A stretch of DNA of 64,000 nucleotides, taken from NCBI RefSeq assembly GCF_000025565.1, contig NC_014121.1, forward strand, positions 3,286,001 to 3,350,000, given 5' to 3'. This DNA is from Enterobacter cloacae subsp. cloacae ATCC 13047 (GTDB lineage Bacteria > Pseudomonadota > Gammaproteobacteria > Enterobacterales > Enterobacteriaceae). The translations under genes and the position numbers were made by a program. The notes under the pieces were generated by a model. The model worked only from the letters and a program-made list of their open reading frames with translations, was not told where the DNA came from and made no database searches. Below are positions 56,504 through 64,000 of the stretch, one piece after another (positions within the stretch are counted from its first letter, which is position 1; each line of letters starts with the position of its first letter).

Positions 56504-57666
56504 TAGCTGCCTGTGCGCTGAAGCAAGGCATTCGCCACCGTATAAACCTCTTCAATCAGCACGCTATTATTCTGCGTCACCGACGGTGCCCCGCTTTGCG
56601 CCTGCATCATCGCATCGTCAACCAGCGCCCGGAGTTCTTTCGACGAACGCGCGCAGCGGCTGGCCAGATTGCGCGACTCGACGGCAAAAATGCCCTCTTC
56701 GTTATGCAGCGAATAGCTGTACGCACGGCTGGCCAGTTGCACCAGCGCGCCGCTGCTGTCGGCAATCTGCAGCGCGGCATCGTGCAGGGCGTTCATCGCC
56801 TGAACCACACCCGTGGTGCTTTCGCTCAGCATGGCCAGGAGATTACCGTTCGCTTCAGGTACCCGCAGCAGACGCTCGTTTTCCTCAGCAATCGTGCTGG
56901 CTGCCTGCGCAATCACCCTCACCTGTTCGCCAATCTCCTGCATCAGCGGCGGCAAGTGCGCACCCTGCTCGGTTTTCAGCTGCGACGGAAGTTCTTCGTT
57001 AAGGCGGGAAAGGTGCAGGTTAACGCTGCGCAGAAGAGTCAATGTGGAGACCAGCAGCAAGGCCGCCAGCGGCCACGGTTTATGCAGGAGTATGCCCGGG
57101 CGTTCGCCCAGCCTACGGGTGGGAACATCAATGGCCAGCAGCCACGGTGTCTCAGCAATGGGCGTCACCACCAGCGTATGTTCGCCGCTGGCGCTGCGAA
57201 AACGGGTATGCCGTAACCCTTCGCCCGGCTGGGCCAGCAGCCCACGCAGCGGAACCGCCATCGGCAGGCTGGCATCGTTGAGTGATTGCACCGTCGGCGC
57301 ACCGGCGGCATCACCGATGATGCGCCCGGTGTCATCCACCATCCAGGCGCGGCCGCCAAGACGCTCGCCGATCTCTTTGACCAGTGAATTGAAGAATTGA
57401 CGGCTGGTACCCGTCTCTTCGGCGATATCGGTATCGCCTGGGGCTCCTTTGTCCAGCGCAAAGCTTTTCAGGGTGACCACACTTTCGGTCATTGAACGCT
57501 GCTGCGCTTCAACCCTGTCGAGTTGCTCACGTAACTGGGTGGCCAGGGCATCAACCTGCGTGCGCAGACGCTGTCCCTCGGTACGAATAAACCAGGGCAT
57601 AACCCCAGCCTGCACCAGAATCACCAGGGTAATAAAAATAACGACTAAAATAACGATAAAAACCAT
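56503..57666 (-). CDS. Degenerate MCP-like membrane protein
   Basis: This 387-residue protein has a strongly hydrophobic N-terminal helix (3-25), a PAS/Cache-like periplasmic region (about 30-195, RAWMVDDTGRIIGDAAG) and a second short hydrophobic stretch (about 198-212). The C-terminus resembles the MCP signalling domain (EEGIFAVESRNLASRCARSSKELRALVDDAM), but the tip that docks CheA/CheW is eroded: the usual [25 protein letters not shown] part is replaced by SRAYSYSLHNEEG. It may therefore bind neither CheA nor CheW normally. It lies in the second flagellar cluster, between a BIME and doxX. It looks full-length rather than frameshifted. Confidence 0.75.
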   Translation of the reverse strand: MVFIVILVVIFITLVILVQAGVMPWFIRTEGQRLRTQVDALATQLREQLDRVEAQQRSMTESVVTLKSFALDKGAPGDTDIAEETGTSRQFFNSLVKEIGERLGGRAWMVDDTGRIIGDAAGAPTVQSLNDASLPMAVPLRGLLAQPGEGLRHTRFRSASGEHTLVVTPIAETPWLLAIDVPTRRLGERPGILLHKPWPLAALLLVSTLTLLRSVNLHLSRLNEELPSQLKTEQGAHLPPLMQEIGEQVRVIAQAASTIAEENERLLRVPEANGNLLAMLSESTTGVVQAMNALHDAALQIADSSGALVQLASRAYSYSLHNEEGIFAVESRNLASRCARSSKELRALVDDAMMQAQSGAPSVTQNNSVLIEEVYTVANALLQRTGS

Positions 57667-57778
57667 GACAACAGCCCTGTTCTTTTAACGGCAGCACAAC
57701 GCTACCTCTACAGGGCTATTTTATTATGCAGGCGTCAGTAAATATGCTCTTCAAACCGTTGATAACCGCACACTTGTG

Positions 57779-58270
57779 TTACCCCTCCACAAAAACAATT
57801 TTGCGCACATTATCCCAGCGTTTGAGCAACCAGCCATCGAGACTGCAAAATGTGCCGCCCCAGGTCAACGGGAACAGGCAGAGCACGATATACAGCGTTT
57901 CAGGCAGATAAAAAAGCCAGCTCAGCCATGCAATCAGATTAAGCCCGCGTGGAATGGTATAGATGCCAATGGTGGCCAGCGCTACGGTACTAATAATTAT
58001 CAGTACCAGCGCGCTAAAACGGCTGAATAGCCCCAGCGTCAACAGCAGCCCCATGCTGCACTCCAGGAAAGCGACAACGATCGCCATCACGGCCGGAAAC
58101 GGGATCCCCGCGTCGTGCATCGTATCGACCATCAGCAGTTGGTTTTCCGTCACAAATAATTTATTAAACCCGGCGGTAAAGAAAAATACCCCCACCACCA
58201 GACGGCAAATAAATACGGGAAACATCGCTGGCAGCTCGGACGTTTGCATAAAACTTTTCAGAGAGAACAT
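57779..58270 (-). CDS. DoxX-family inner membrane protein
   Basis: This protein of about 163 residues has four hydrophobic helices (about 18-38, 55-80, 85-105, 112-132) and DoxX features (RLVVGVFFFTAGFNKLF, FLECSMGLLLTLGLFSR). DoxX proteins are small membrane proteins sometimes linked to quinone or thiol redox. A flagellar function is not known. It may be a passenger gene within the cluster. The second of two adjacent ATGs was used because AAGGA then lies 6 bp upstream; the first is possible. Confidence 0.85.
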   Translation of the reverse strand: MFSLKSFMQTSELPAMFPVFICRLVVGVFFFTAGFNKLFVTENQLLMVDTMHDAGIPFPAVMAIVVAFLECSMGLLLTLGLFSRFSALVLIIISTVALATIGIYTIPRGLNLIAWLSWLFYLPETLYIVLCLFPLTWGGTFCSLDGWLLKRWDNVRKIVFVEG

Positions 58271-58273
58271 CAT

Positions 58274-58725
58274 CCATCCTTGTAAAGAAAATTCATACTG
58301 TGTAATAAATTCAATAATCTGTCTTTGCGCAGTATAAATTCGCAGACCTTATTAGCAACCGCTCCCGTTCCCTTCCCGACACAATTAATAATTATATACA
58401 GATTAAAAATTGTTAATTCGAAATAATAACAGCGTCTCATTATCACTGCGACAGATGACCCATCCGCGACATCAATTCCGCAAGTATCTGGTTTTAATAT
58501 AATTAAAGTAAAACCGCCCAAGGCATTACTTTTAATGCGGTTAATATCCCCCTATTTAATAACCTTAAAAGCATTAAGGCTGTTATTACGTAGTGGTTGC
58601 AAAAATATGACGTAAGACATAAAAAGCATGTCGCTCTGGCCTTCGGCTAGCAATAAGGGGCATTCATTACTATTAATTACAGTAACCAGAAGCGATACCT
58701 AATACACCAGAAGAATCAAATAACT
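58274..58725. promoter_or_regulatory. AT-rich region upstream of the MarT-like regulator
   Basis: This 450-bp gene-free region is AT-rich, typical of H-NS-bound, horizontally spread regulators. It probably carries divergent promoters for doxX and the wHTH regulator. No operator could be named. Confidence 0.5.
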
Positions 58726-59538
58726 ATGCTAAACCATATCGCGATTGGAACGTCCGTCACGCTGGATTTGCAGACCCGCATGCTTACCCGGACGGATACG
58801 CAACAGACCGTTACCCTCCCCCAGAGCGCGTGCCTGTGTCTCGCAGCACTTGCAGAGGCGCAGGGTGAGGTACTTTCCCAGGAACAGCTGATGGAGATCG
58901 GCTGGCGTAGCGCCGGGGTAGAAGTCACTGATAACAGCGTGCGGGTGATGATCACCAAACTGCGCCGCGCGTTTACTCAACTGAACCTGCAGGAAGCGAT
59001 CACGCTCATCGCCGTGACGCGCAGCGGCTACCGCCTGCTGGTGCGGGAGGCAAACAGCGAATTGCAACAAGCAGAACCCCTGCCCCTGCAGAATGAACCG
59101 GTACAGGCAGACACAGCAGAAGCACAGCCGGTGGTCACCCACGCGCCTGCCCGTGGGGGCAACACGCTTAAGCAAAAGCTCTGCGTCACGCTTAGCGGCG
59201 TGCTCGTCGGGCTGGTGATTGCGCTCCTCCTGCGCGGCGTTGTCGACTTTAGCCCGCAGCCGGTTCACTTTGTGCGCTGGAATGGCCCTGGCGTGCCGCC
59301 GGGCTCAATGGTGATGGTTCAGGAGGATAAACAGTCGCAGCAAGCGCTGATTGAATCCACGCTGCAAACCTATACCCGTCATGTGCTGGACCGCCGCCCC
59401 AACGAAAAACCGGCCGCCGTGCTGTACGTCACCACCGGCTCTGAAAAAATGAGCCAGTTCCAGGGGCTTATTGCCTGCCAACAACCCTTTAAGGATTCAG
59501 GGAATGACTGCGAATCGTTCTATTTTCGCCTTTATTAA
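58726..59538 (+). CDS. Membrane-bound winged-helix regulator (ToxR/CadC/MarT-like)
   Basis: This 270-residue protein has an OmpR/PhoB-type winged helix at the N-terminus (about 8-105; QSACLCLAALAEAQGEVLSQEQLMEIGW and NSVRVMITKLRRAFTQL, then IAVTRSGYRLLV). A proline/glutamine-rich linker, one membrane helix (about 155-172, VLVGLVIALLLRGVV) and a small periplasmic domain of about 95 residues with two cysteines (IACQQPF, NDCESF) follow. This is the ToxR/CadC/MarT layout, able to regulate transcription from the membrane. It overlaps the downstream FidL-like gene by 35 bp. Targets are unknown; the surrounding flagellar genes are obvious candidates. Confidence 0.85.
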   Translation: MLNHIAIGTSVTLDLQTRMLTRTDTQQTVTLPQSACLCLAALAEAQGEVLSQEQLMEIGWRSAGVEVTDNSVRVMITKLRRAFTQLNLQEAITLIAVTRSGYRLLVREANSELQQAEPLPLQNEPVQADTAEAQPVVTHAPARGGNTLKQKLCVTLSGVLVGLVIALLLRGVVDFSPQPVHFVRWNGPGVPPGSMVMVQEDKQSQQALIESTLQTYTRHVLDRRPNEKPAAVLYVTTGSEKMSQFQGLIACQQPFKDSGNDCESFYFRLY

Positions 59539-60028
59539 ATCCCCGCTCGCGCTGCTGTTTCTGGGCGGGATGGTCGTCGGGCTGGGCGGTATGGCGCTGT
59601 ACGGATTTCAGACCTCTCCGTACGCATCGCAGTGTATCGCCCCCACCTCCTACTACGTGATTGAGGACGACAACAACGCGACGCTGGCACGCGGTATCTA
59701 CCGCTCCTACCGCGACGGTCTGTTTAGCGGGCATACCACCTATATCGGCACTATCAGCCACTTCAGGGACGGCAAGCGCGACGGACTGCCCAAAGCGGTG
59801 AACCGTGAAGTGCGTTACGATGTTGAACTGTCGGGCAAACGGATCCATCTGACTGTCACCAGCCAACACCGCAAACTTGGCGGCCAGGCCCCGGATCAAG
59901 ACGTGACGGATTATATTTTCCCGCAGATTAAACCGGGTGAAGTCGCCACCAGCACCGCCTACCTGCTGGATGACAAAGTGCTCGCCTCCGGTACAGAAAC
60001 CGTCGCCCGCATCGCCTGCATGAACTAA
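59504..60028 (+). CDS. FidL-like membrane-anchored periplasmic partner protein
   Basis: This 174-residue protein has one N-terminal membrane helix (about 15-36, LALLFLGGMVVGLGGMALYGF) and a periplasmic domain of about 135 residues. The start is the ATG with AGGGA before it. The context and layout match FidL of Salmonella (next to the ToxR-like MarT) and, functionally, ToxS next to ToxR: a small protein that shields or activates the regulator's periplasmic domain. The two cysteines (ASQCIAP and ARIACMN) may pair. It overlaps the regulator gene and converges on fliR with a 3-bp gap. Confidence 0.8.
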   Translation: MTANRSIFAFIKSPLALLFLGGMVVGLGGMALYGFQTSPYASQCIAPTSYYVIEDDNNATLARGIYRSYRDGLFSGHTTYIGTISHFRDGKRDGLPKAVNREVRYDVELSGKRIHLTVTSQHRKLGGQAPDQDVTDYIFPQIKPGEVATSTAYLLDDKVLASGTETVARIACMN

Positions 60029-60031
60029 GGG

Positions 60032-60811
60032 TTATACCAGCGCCTGAATCAGCCCGGCAAGGATATCAAACCCGGTAGCCATCAGGCGCTCAAAGAATGG
60101 GGCCAGCGTTTCGGCAATCAGAAACAGCGCCAGCATGCCGAAGGTGAGCGTCAGCGGGAAGCCAATCACAAAGATAGAGAGCTGCGGCGTCAGGCGGTTT
60201 AACAGTCCGAGGATAAAGTTGATGCACAGCAGCAGCGCAATGACGGGCAGCCCCAGCATCAGCCCCTGGCTGAAGATCATCCCCGCATGGGTGACCAGGT
60301 ACATAAACCCGCCCGCGTGCAGCGGCGTGGCGTCTATCGGCAGCGTCTGGAAGGTGTCCGCCAGCAGCGCCAGCAACCAGAGATGACCGTTAAAAGCGAG
60401 AAACAGCAGCGTCACCAGCAGGTTGAGAAAGCGTGAGATCACCGGGCTGTTCCCGGCACCCGGGTCAAAGAAGGTGGCGAACGACAGCCCCATCTGCATA
60501 CCGATGATCTCCCCGGCCATGCGCACGGCGGCAAACAGCAATTGCAGCGTCAGCCCCATCGCCGCACCGATAATCACCTGTTTTGCCAGCACCCAGACCC
60601 CTTACCAGGCGTAAAGGCCCACCTGCGCATCGGGCAGCGTGCCGCCAATCAAAATGGCGATCAACAGCGCCAGACCGGCACGCAGCCGGGCACTGACCGC
60701 CTTCTCACCAAACACCGGGGCAACGTGCAGCAGCGCGGCAATGCGCACCATAATGAAAAAATAGTGGCTGACCAGCCCGTAGAGCTGGTCGAGAGGAAGT
60801 CCGAAGGCCAT
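60032..60811 (-). pseudogene. fliR: Flagellar export gate protein FliR, interrupted by in-frame TAA (second system)
   Basis: Read from the ATG at 60809-60811, the frame gives the normal FliR N-terminus (FGEKAVSARLRAGLAL) and stops at TAA (60602-60604, codon 70) after QVGLYAW. The very same frame continues without shift as GVWVLAKQVIIGAAMGLTLQL, aligned with [21 protein letters not shown] of the intact primary FliR. It runs to the proper C-terminus (260 codons in all). A GTG at 60592 could restart a 186-residue fragment lacking the first helices. A nonsense mutation is the simplest reading; readthrough or a sequencing error is possible. FliR is essential for export in known systems. Confidence 0.85.
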
Positions 60812-61080
60812 CAGCCGATCACGAACGGGATGCTGGCGAACACCGCGCGGGTGTATTCAATAAAGATTTTCATCATCCACGGGCCAAGCGCCACCGCGAC
60901 GCCGACAATCATCAGGATTTTCGGGATGAAGGTCATGGTCATTTCGTTGACCTGGGTGGCGGCCTGCAAAATACTGATGATAAGACCGGTGACCAGCGCG
61001 GCCACCAGCAGCGGGGCTGATACCATCAGTCCCACCTTGATCGCCTGCATGCCAATCACCATTACGCTTTCCGGGGTCAT
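60811..61080 (-). CDS. fliQ: Flagellar export gate protein FliQ (second system)
   Basis: This 89-residue protein has two membrane helices and is identical in length to the primary FliQ, with conserved TPESVMVIGMQAIKVGLMVSAPLL and the loop ATQVNEMTMTFIPKIL. It overlaps fliR by one base (TGATG). It is 9 bp downstream of fliP. It looks intact. Confidence 0.96.
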   Translation of the reverse strand: MTPESVMVIGMQAIKVGLMVSAPLLVAALVTGLIISILQAATQVNEMTMTFIPKILMIVGVAVALGPWMMKIFIEYTRAVFASIPFVIG

Positions 61081-61089
61081 GGGTCTCTC

Positions 61090-61821
61090 CTAACTGTAAA
61101 AGCTCTGCGCCAGCGATCCCACCAGCAGCTGCCAGCCGTCGACCAGCACAAACAGCATCAGCTTGAACGGCAGGGCAATGGTGGTCGGTGGAACCATCAT
61201 CATCCCCAGCGCCATCAGGATACTGGCGACCACCAGATCGATAATCAGAAACGGAATAAAGATGGTGAAGCCAATCTGGAAGGCGGTTTTCAGCTCGCTG
61301 GTGATAAATGCCGGCACCAGAATGCTGAGCGGCACCTCTTCCGGCGAGGCGATATCGGGGGTTTTGGCGATACGGGCAAACATCGCCAGATCGCTTTCAC
61401 GGGTCTGGTCGAGCATAAACGCGCGCAGCGGTTTCACCCCTTCCGTCAGGGCCACCTCCATGGTGATTTTGTTTTCCTGCAGCGGTTGCCAGGCTTTTTC
61501 GTAGATCTGGCTGAACACCGGCGACATAACGAAAAAGGTCAAAAACAGCGACAGCCCCACCAGCACCTGGTTTGGCGGCGCGGTAGGCGTGCCCAGCGCG
61601 TTACGCATTAACCCCAGCACAATGATGATGCGGGTAAACCCGGTCATCATCAGCAGTATGGCGGGGATAAAGGTAAAGCCGCTCAGCAGCAGCAGGGTTT
61701 GTACCGGCAGCGTCCAGCCCCCTTCCCCGGAAGGCTGGCCGAGGGTGATGTCACCGTTGGCCGCCAGCGCACCGGCGGCGGGTAACATCAGGCCGAGCGC
61801 CAGCAGCAGACGAGGTTTCAC
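61090..61821 (-). CDS. fliP: Flagellar export gate protein FliP (second system)
   Basis: This 243-residue export gate protein has a signal peptide (about 1-20, ALAA) and the conserved segments [89 protein letters not shown]. It is about as similar to the primary FliP as orthologues of different genera are. It overlaps fliO by 4 bp. Confidence 0.96.
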   Translation of the reverse strand: MKPRLLLALGLMLPAAGALAANGDITLGQPSGEGGWTLPVQTLLLLSGFTFIPAILLMMTGFTRIIIVLGLMRNALGTPTAPPNQVLVGLSLFLTFFVMSPVFSQIYEKAWQPLQENKITMEVALTEGVKPLRAFMLDQTRESDLAMFARIAKTPDIASPEEVPLSILVPAFITSELKTAFQIGFTIFIPFLIIDLVVASILMALGMMMVPPTTIALPFKLMLFVLVDGWQLLVGSLAQSFYS

Positions 61822-62186
61822 TGCTCACCTCCTGGACGGTATTTCTGACGCAGCTTTTCCAGCATCAGCGGGAACGTCGCGGGCGCGGAGGCCTGTGGGG
61901 CGTTTTCCGGGCGCGCCTGCGTGGCGAGGCAGGTAATCTGCGAGGCGGTGACGCCCAGCACCAGACGCTGTTCACCCACGTCAACCAGCACCAGGCGCTC
62001 ACGCGGCCCCAGCGACTGGGTCGCCACCAGGGTCATGTTGCCCTGGGCGTCGTTAAGCCGACGCGCCAGTCCGCTACGGCGGGCAGCCCAGGCCATCACC
62101 ACCATCAGCAGGATAATCAACGCCAGCGCGCCGGTAACCGTCATCAGCATCGAGCCAGTGGCCGGAAGGGAATCAGTGGCGTTCAT
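61818..62186 (-). CDS. fliO: Flagellar biosynthesis protein FliO (second system)
   Basis: This 122-residue bitopic membrane protein has one helix at about 17-38 ([21 protein letters not shown]). The FliO motif [27 protein letters not shown] (about 52-78) parallels the primary copy. It overlaps fliN by one base and fliP by 4 bp. It is otherwise diverged, as usual for FliO. Confidence 0.93.
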   Translation of the reverse strand: MNATDSLPATGSMLMTVTGALALIILLMVVMAWAARRSGLARRLNDAQGNMTLVATQSLGPRERLVLVDVGEQRLVLGVTASQITCLATQARPENAPQASAPATFPLMLEKLRQKYRPGGEQ

Positions 62187-62569
62187 TAGCGGCTCAGACG
62201 GTGCATGCGCTCGGACGGGGTAATAATGTCCGTAATGCGGATGCCAAATTTATCGGAGACCACCACCACTTCACCCTGCGCAATCAGGTAACCGTTGATC
62301 AGAATATCCAGCGGTTCACCCGCCAGACCATCCAGCGAGACCACCGAGCCCTGGCTTAAACGCAGCAGCTCTTTAATGGTCATTTTGGTGCGTCCCAGCT
62401 CCACGGTCATTTTTACCGGGATATCCAGGATCAGGTTCATCTCGTCAGAGAATTGCGGTGCAGCCATGGTGTCGGTAATTCCCGCCGCGTGCTGTTCGGT
62501 CATGGCCTCACCCCAAAGATTATCGATGGACTGATCGTCAGTACCCGATGAGGTGTTCATATCGCTCAT
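62186..62569 (-). CDS. fliN: Flagellar motor switch protein FliN (second system)
   Basis: This 127-residue C-ring protein is ten residues shorter than the primary FliN, all in the acidic N-terminal part. The SpoA domain (LDIPVKMTVELGRTKMTIKEL and GEPLDILINGYLIAQGEVVVV) is nearly identical between the two copies. That raises the possibility of mixed C-rings if both systems are expressed together. It overlaps fliO by one base and lies 7 bp after fliM. Confidence 0.95.
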   Translation of the reverse strand: MSDMNTSSGTDDQSIDNLWGEAMTEQHAAGITDTMAAPQFSDEMNLILDIPVKMTVELGRTKMTIKELLRLSQGSVVSLDGLAGEPLDILINGYLIAQGEVVVVSDKFGIRITDIITPSERMHRLSR

Positions 62570-62576
62570 GGGGAAA

Positions 62577-63569
62577 TTACTCCTTGTTTAATGAAAGTAA
62601 TGAAGGCTGAATCATCTGCTCGACCTTCAGGGCATATTGATTGTTCACGGCGCCGTAGCGGGCCGTGAAGACCGGCACACCGCCGACGCTGGCTTCGATA
62701 AACTCCTGCTTATCCAGCGCGATAATGTCGCCTTTTTTCATCTGCATCACGCGGGAGAGCCGGGTGCCGATATCCGCGAAACGCGCCGTAAGCTCCAGCT
62801 CCGTTTCCCGCATCTGGCTGGCCAGCAGGCCGCGCCAGTGGGAGTCCTCGTGCCGGGAGTTGTCCATCGGCGGGTTACTCAGCAGCTCGCGCAGCGGCTC
62901 GATGGTGCTGAAGGGAATACAGATATTGAACTCCCCGCGATGCGAGCCGATCTCCACCGAAAACGGCGTAGTGACCACCACGTCATTCGGCGATGAAGTG
63001 ATATTGGTGAACTTCACCTGGATTTCGGAACGGATATACTCCGTTTTGATTTTATAGATTGAGCTCCAGGCAAATTCATAGGCCTCGCGCGCCATCGACA
63101 GCATGCGGTGGATCACGCGCTGTTCGGTGGGCGTAAACTCGCGCCCGTCGGCCTTGGTCGGGAAACGACCGTCGCCGCCAAACAGGTTATCCACGGCCAT
63201 AAATACCAGCCCCGGCGAGAACGCCATCAGCGAGGTGCCGCGCAGCGGGTTAAGGTGCAGCAGGTTCAGGTTTGTCGGCACCGGCAGGTTGCGGGCAAAC
63301 TCGTGATACGGCTGGATCTTAATGTTCCCCGCCGTAATATCCGGGCTACGGCGCAGCAGGTTAAACAACCCCATACGGAACTGACGGGCAAAACGCTCGT
63401 TAATAATTTCCAGCGAATGCAGACGCTCGCGAATAACCCGGCGCTGGGTGTGCGGATCGTAAGGTTTAATCCCCGCGTCGGCGCCGTTTTTATGTTGTTC
63501 ACTGTTGCTTTCCGCATCGGCGTTTAGCAAACGGTCGATCTCATCCTGAGATAAAAAGCTGTCAGCCAT
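62577..63569 (-). CDS. fliM: Flagellar motor switch protein FliM (second system)
   Basis: This 330-residue switch protein keeps the CheY-binding N-terminus (LSQDEIDRLLNAD, residues 5-17), the middle domain with FGGDGRFPTK and the C-terminal SpoA domain. The intact CheY motif, together with lack of a local cheY, suggests it responds to the shared CheY. Its linker after the CheY motif differs strongly from the primary FliM. It follows fliL by 5 bp. Confidence 0.95.
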   Translation of the reverse strand: MADSFLSQDEIDRLLNADAESNSEQHKNGADAGIKPYDPHTQRRVIRERLHSLEIINERFARQFRMGLFNLLRRSPDITAGNIKIQPYHEFARNLPVPTNLNLLHLNPLRGTSLMAFSPGLVFMAVDNLFGGDGRFPTKADGREFTPTEQRVIHRMLSMAREAYEFAWSSIYKIKTEYIRSEIQVKFTNITSSPNDVVVTTPFSVEIGSHRGEFNICIPFSTIEPLRELLSNPPMDNSRHEDSHWRGLLASQMRETELELTARFADIGTRLSRVMQMKKGDIIALDKQEFIEASVGGVPVFTARYGAVNNQYALKVEQMIQPSLLSLNKE

Positions 63570-63574
63570 AATAA

Positions 63575-64000
63575 TTACCGCAGAATAAATTCGTTAATAA
63601 GCACGTCGGTGACGCGAATGGACTGGTTAAAAGCCAGCGGTTTATCCAGCTCACTCTTAATATTGGTCATCAGACGGCGTTTACCCTCATCGGTGGCTAA
63701 ATCTTCATAAGTCTGATGGGTTAACAACATAAATAAGCGGCTGCGATATTCCGGCAAATATTTTTCCAGCACCGCCAGCGATTTTTGTTCTGCCACGCGA
63801 ATGGACAAGCCCAGGTACAATACCCGATCCGATTCGTTCGCCGTGGGCTTCAGGCTCACGGTAAAGGTATTCATTGAGGCATACAGCGGCTCTACCTGCG
63901 CGGGTGCCGGTGCTGTTTCCGCTTCCCCTTGTGCAACCTCTGCTGCCGGTTTCGCAAATTTCATTTCCCAGAACAGGTAGCCGGAAACACCGCACGCCGC
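63575..64000 (-). CDS. fliL: Flagellar protein FliL, truncated by the window edge (second system)
   Basis: The C-terminal 141 codons are visible. The frame runs past base 64000, so the N-terminus is cut off by the window (the visible part begins within the membrane helix, ACGVSGYLFWE). The periplasmic domain has LPEYRSRLFMLLTHQTYEDLATDEGKRRL and the C-terminal INEFILR, matching the primary FliL ending. By operon logic fliK-E-type genes should lie beyond the right edge. Confidence 0.93.
   Translation of the reverse strand, partial: AACGVSGYLFWEMKFAKPAAEVAQGEAETAPAPAQVEPLYASMNTFTVSLKPTANESDRVLYLGLSIRVAEQKSLAVLEKYLPEYRSRLFMLLTHQTYEDLATDEGKRRLMTNIKSELDKPLAFNQSIRVTDVLINEFILR

Noticed and set aside
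56290..57216. 308-codon plus-strand frame opposite the degenerate MCP gene
   Set aside because: Arginine/histidine/glutamine-rich antisense artefact that begins inside a BIME; the minus-strand protein has real membrane and MCP-like features.

Overview
The window is enterobacterial chromosome, most like Enterobacter or a close relative. The left 13 kb has the E. coli/Salmonella gene order fliLMNOPQR-rcsA-dsrB-dsrA-yodD-yedP-dgcQ-yodC-yedI-yedA-vsr-dcm-yedJ. The proteins are clearly Enterobacteriaceae, and REP/BIME units and a full 127-bp ERIC element are present. No tRNA, rRNA, integrase, insertion sequence or CRISPR array was seen.

Layout. (1) 1-3845: distal part of the primary flagellar operon (export gate and C-ring genes). 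(2) 3.8-13.5 kb: conserved core with the capsule/motility regulator RcsA, the small RNA DsrA, a diguanylate cyclase, and the Dcm/Vsr methylation-repair pair. (3) 13.9-16 kb: an OmpC/OmpF-family porin and a divergent MurQ-like SIS protein. (4) 16.1-26.1 kb: an anaerobic C4-dicarboxylate module made of a DcuSR-like two-component system, an ApbE flavin transferase, a three-domain soluble fumarate reductase (OYE/FMN-bind/FAD), a DASS dicarboxylate transporter with a perfect FNR box upstream, and a class I fumarase. Imported dicarboxylate or its dehydration product fumarate would be reduced to succinate in the cytoplasm. (5) 26.1-31.7 kb: two LysR regulators, an exported serine hydrolase of the class C beta-lactamase fold, and a citrate-type MFS permease paired with an orphan periplasmic binding protein.

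(6) 31.8-64.0 kb: a second, separately organised flagellar system. It has its own master regulator (flhDC), sigma factor/anti-sigma pair (fliA/flgM), stator (motAB), cheA/cheW, an MCP, the full flgA-N set, fliDST, a flagellin, and a second fliLMNOPQR running off the right edge. Embedded in it are a degenerate MCP-like protein, a DoxX protein, and a MarT/FidL-like membrane regulator pair. The primary and secondary fliL-R copies are only about 25-50% similar by eye in fliO/fliL but strongly alike in fliM/N/P/Q, so this is an old paralogous system rather than a recent duplication. It lacks cheRBYZ, and the MCP keeps a CheR/CheB tether, so it probably shares those proteins with the primary system.

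Main points of interest: the second fliR carries an in-frame ochre stop at codon 70; an RcsAB-box-like site sits in the second flhDC leader where E. coli has one; the second system's sigma-28-type promoters share an altered -10 (CCGATG); a shared inverted repeat CTATTT-N4-AAATAG lies upstream of both fliA and the flgB/flgA divergent promoters; and the embedded MarT/FidL-like pair may link the system to a membrane-sensed signal.
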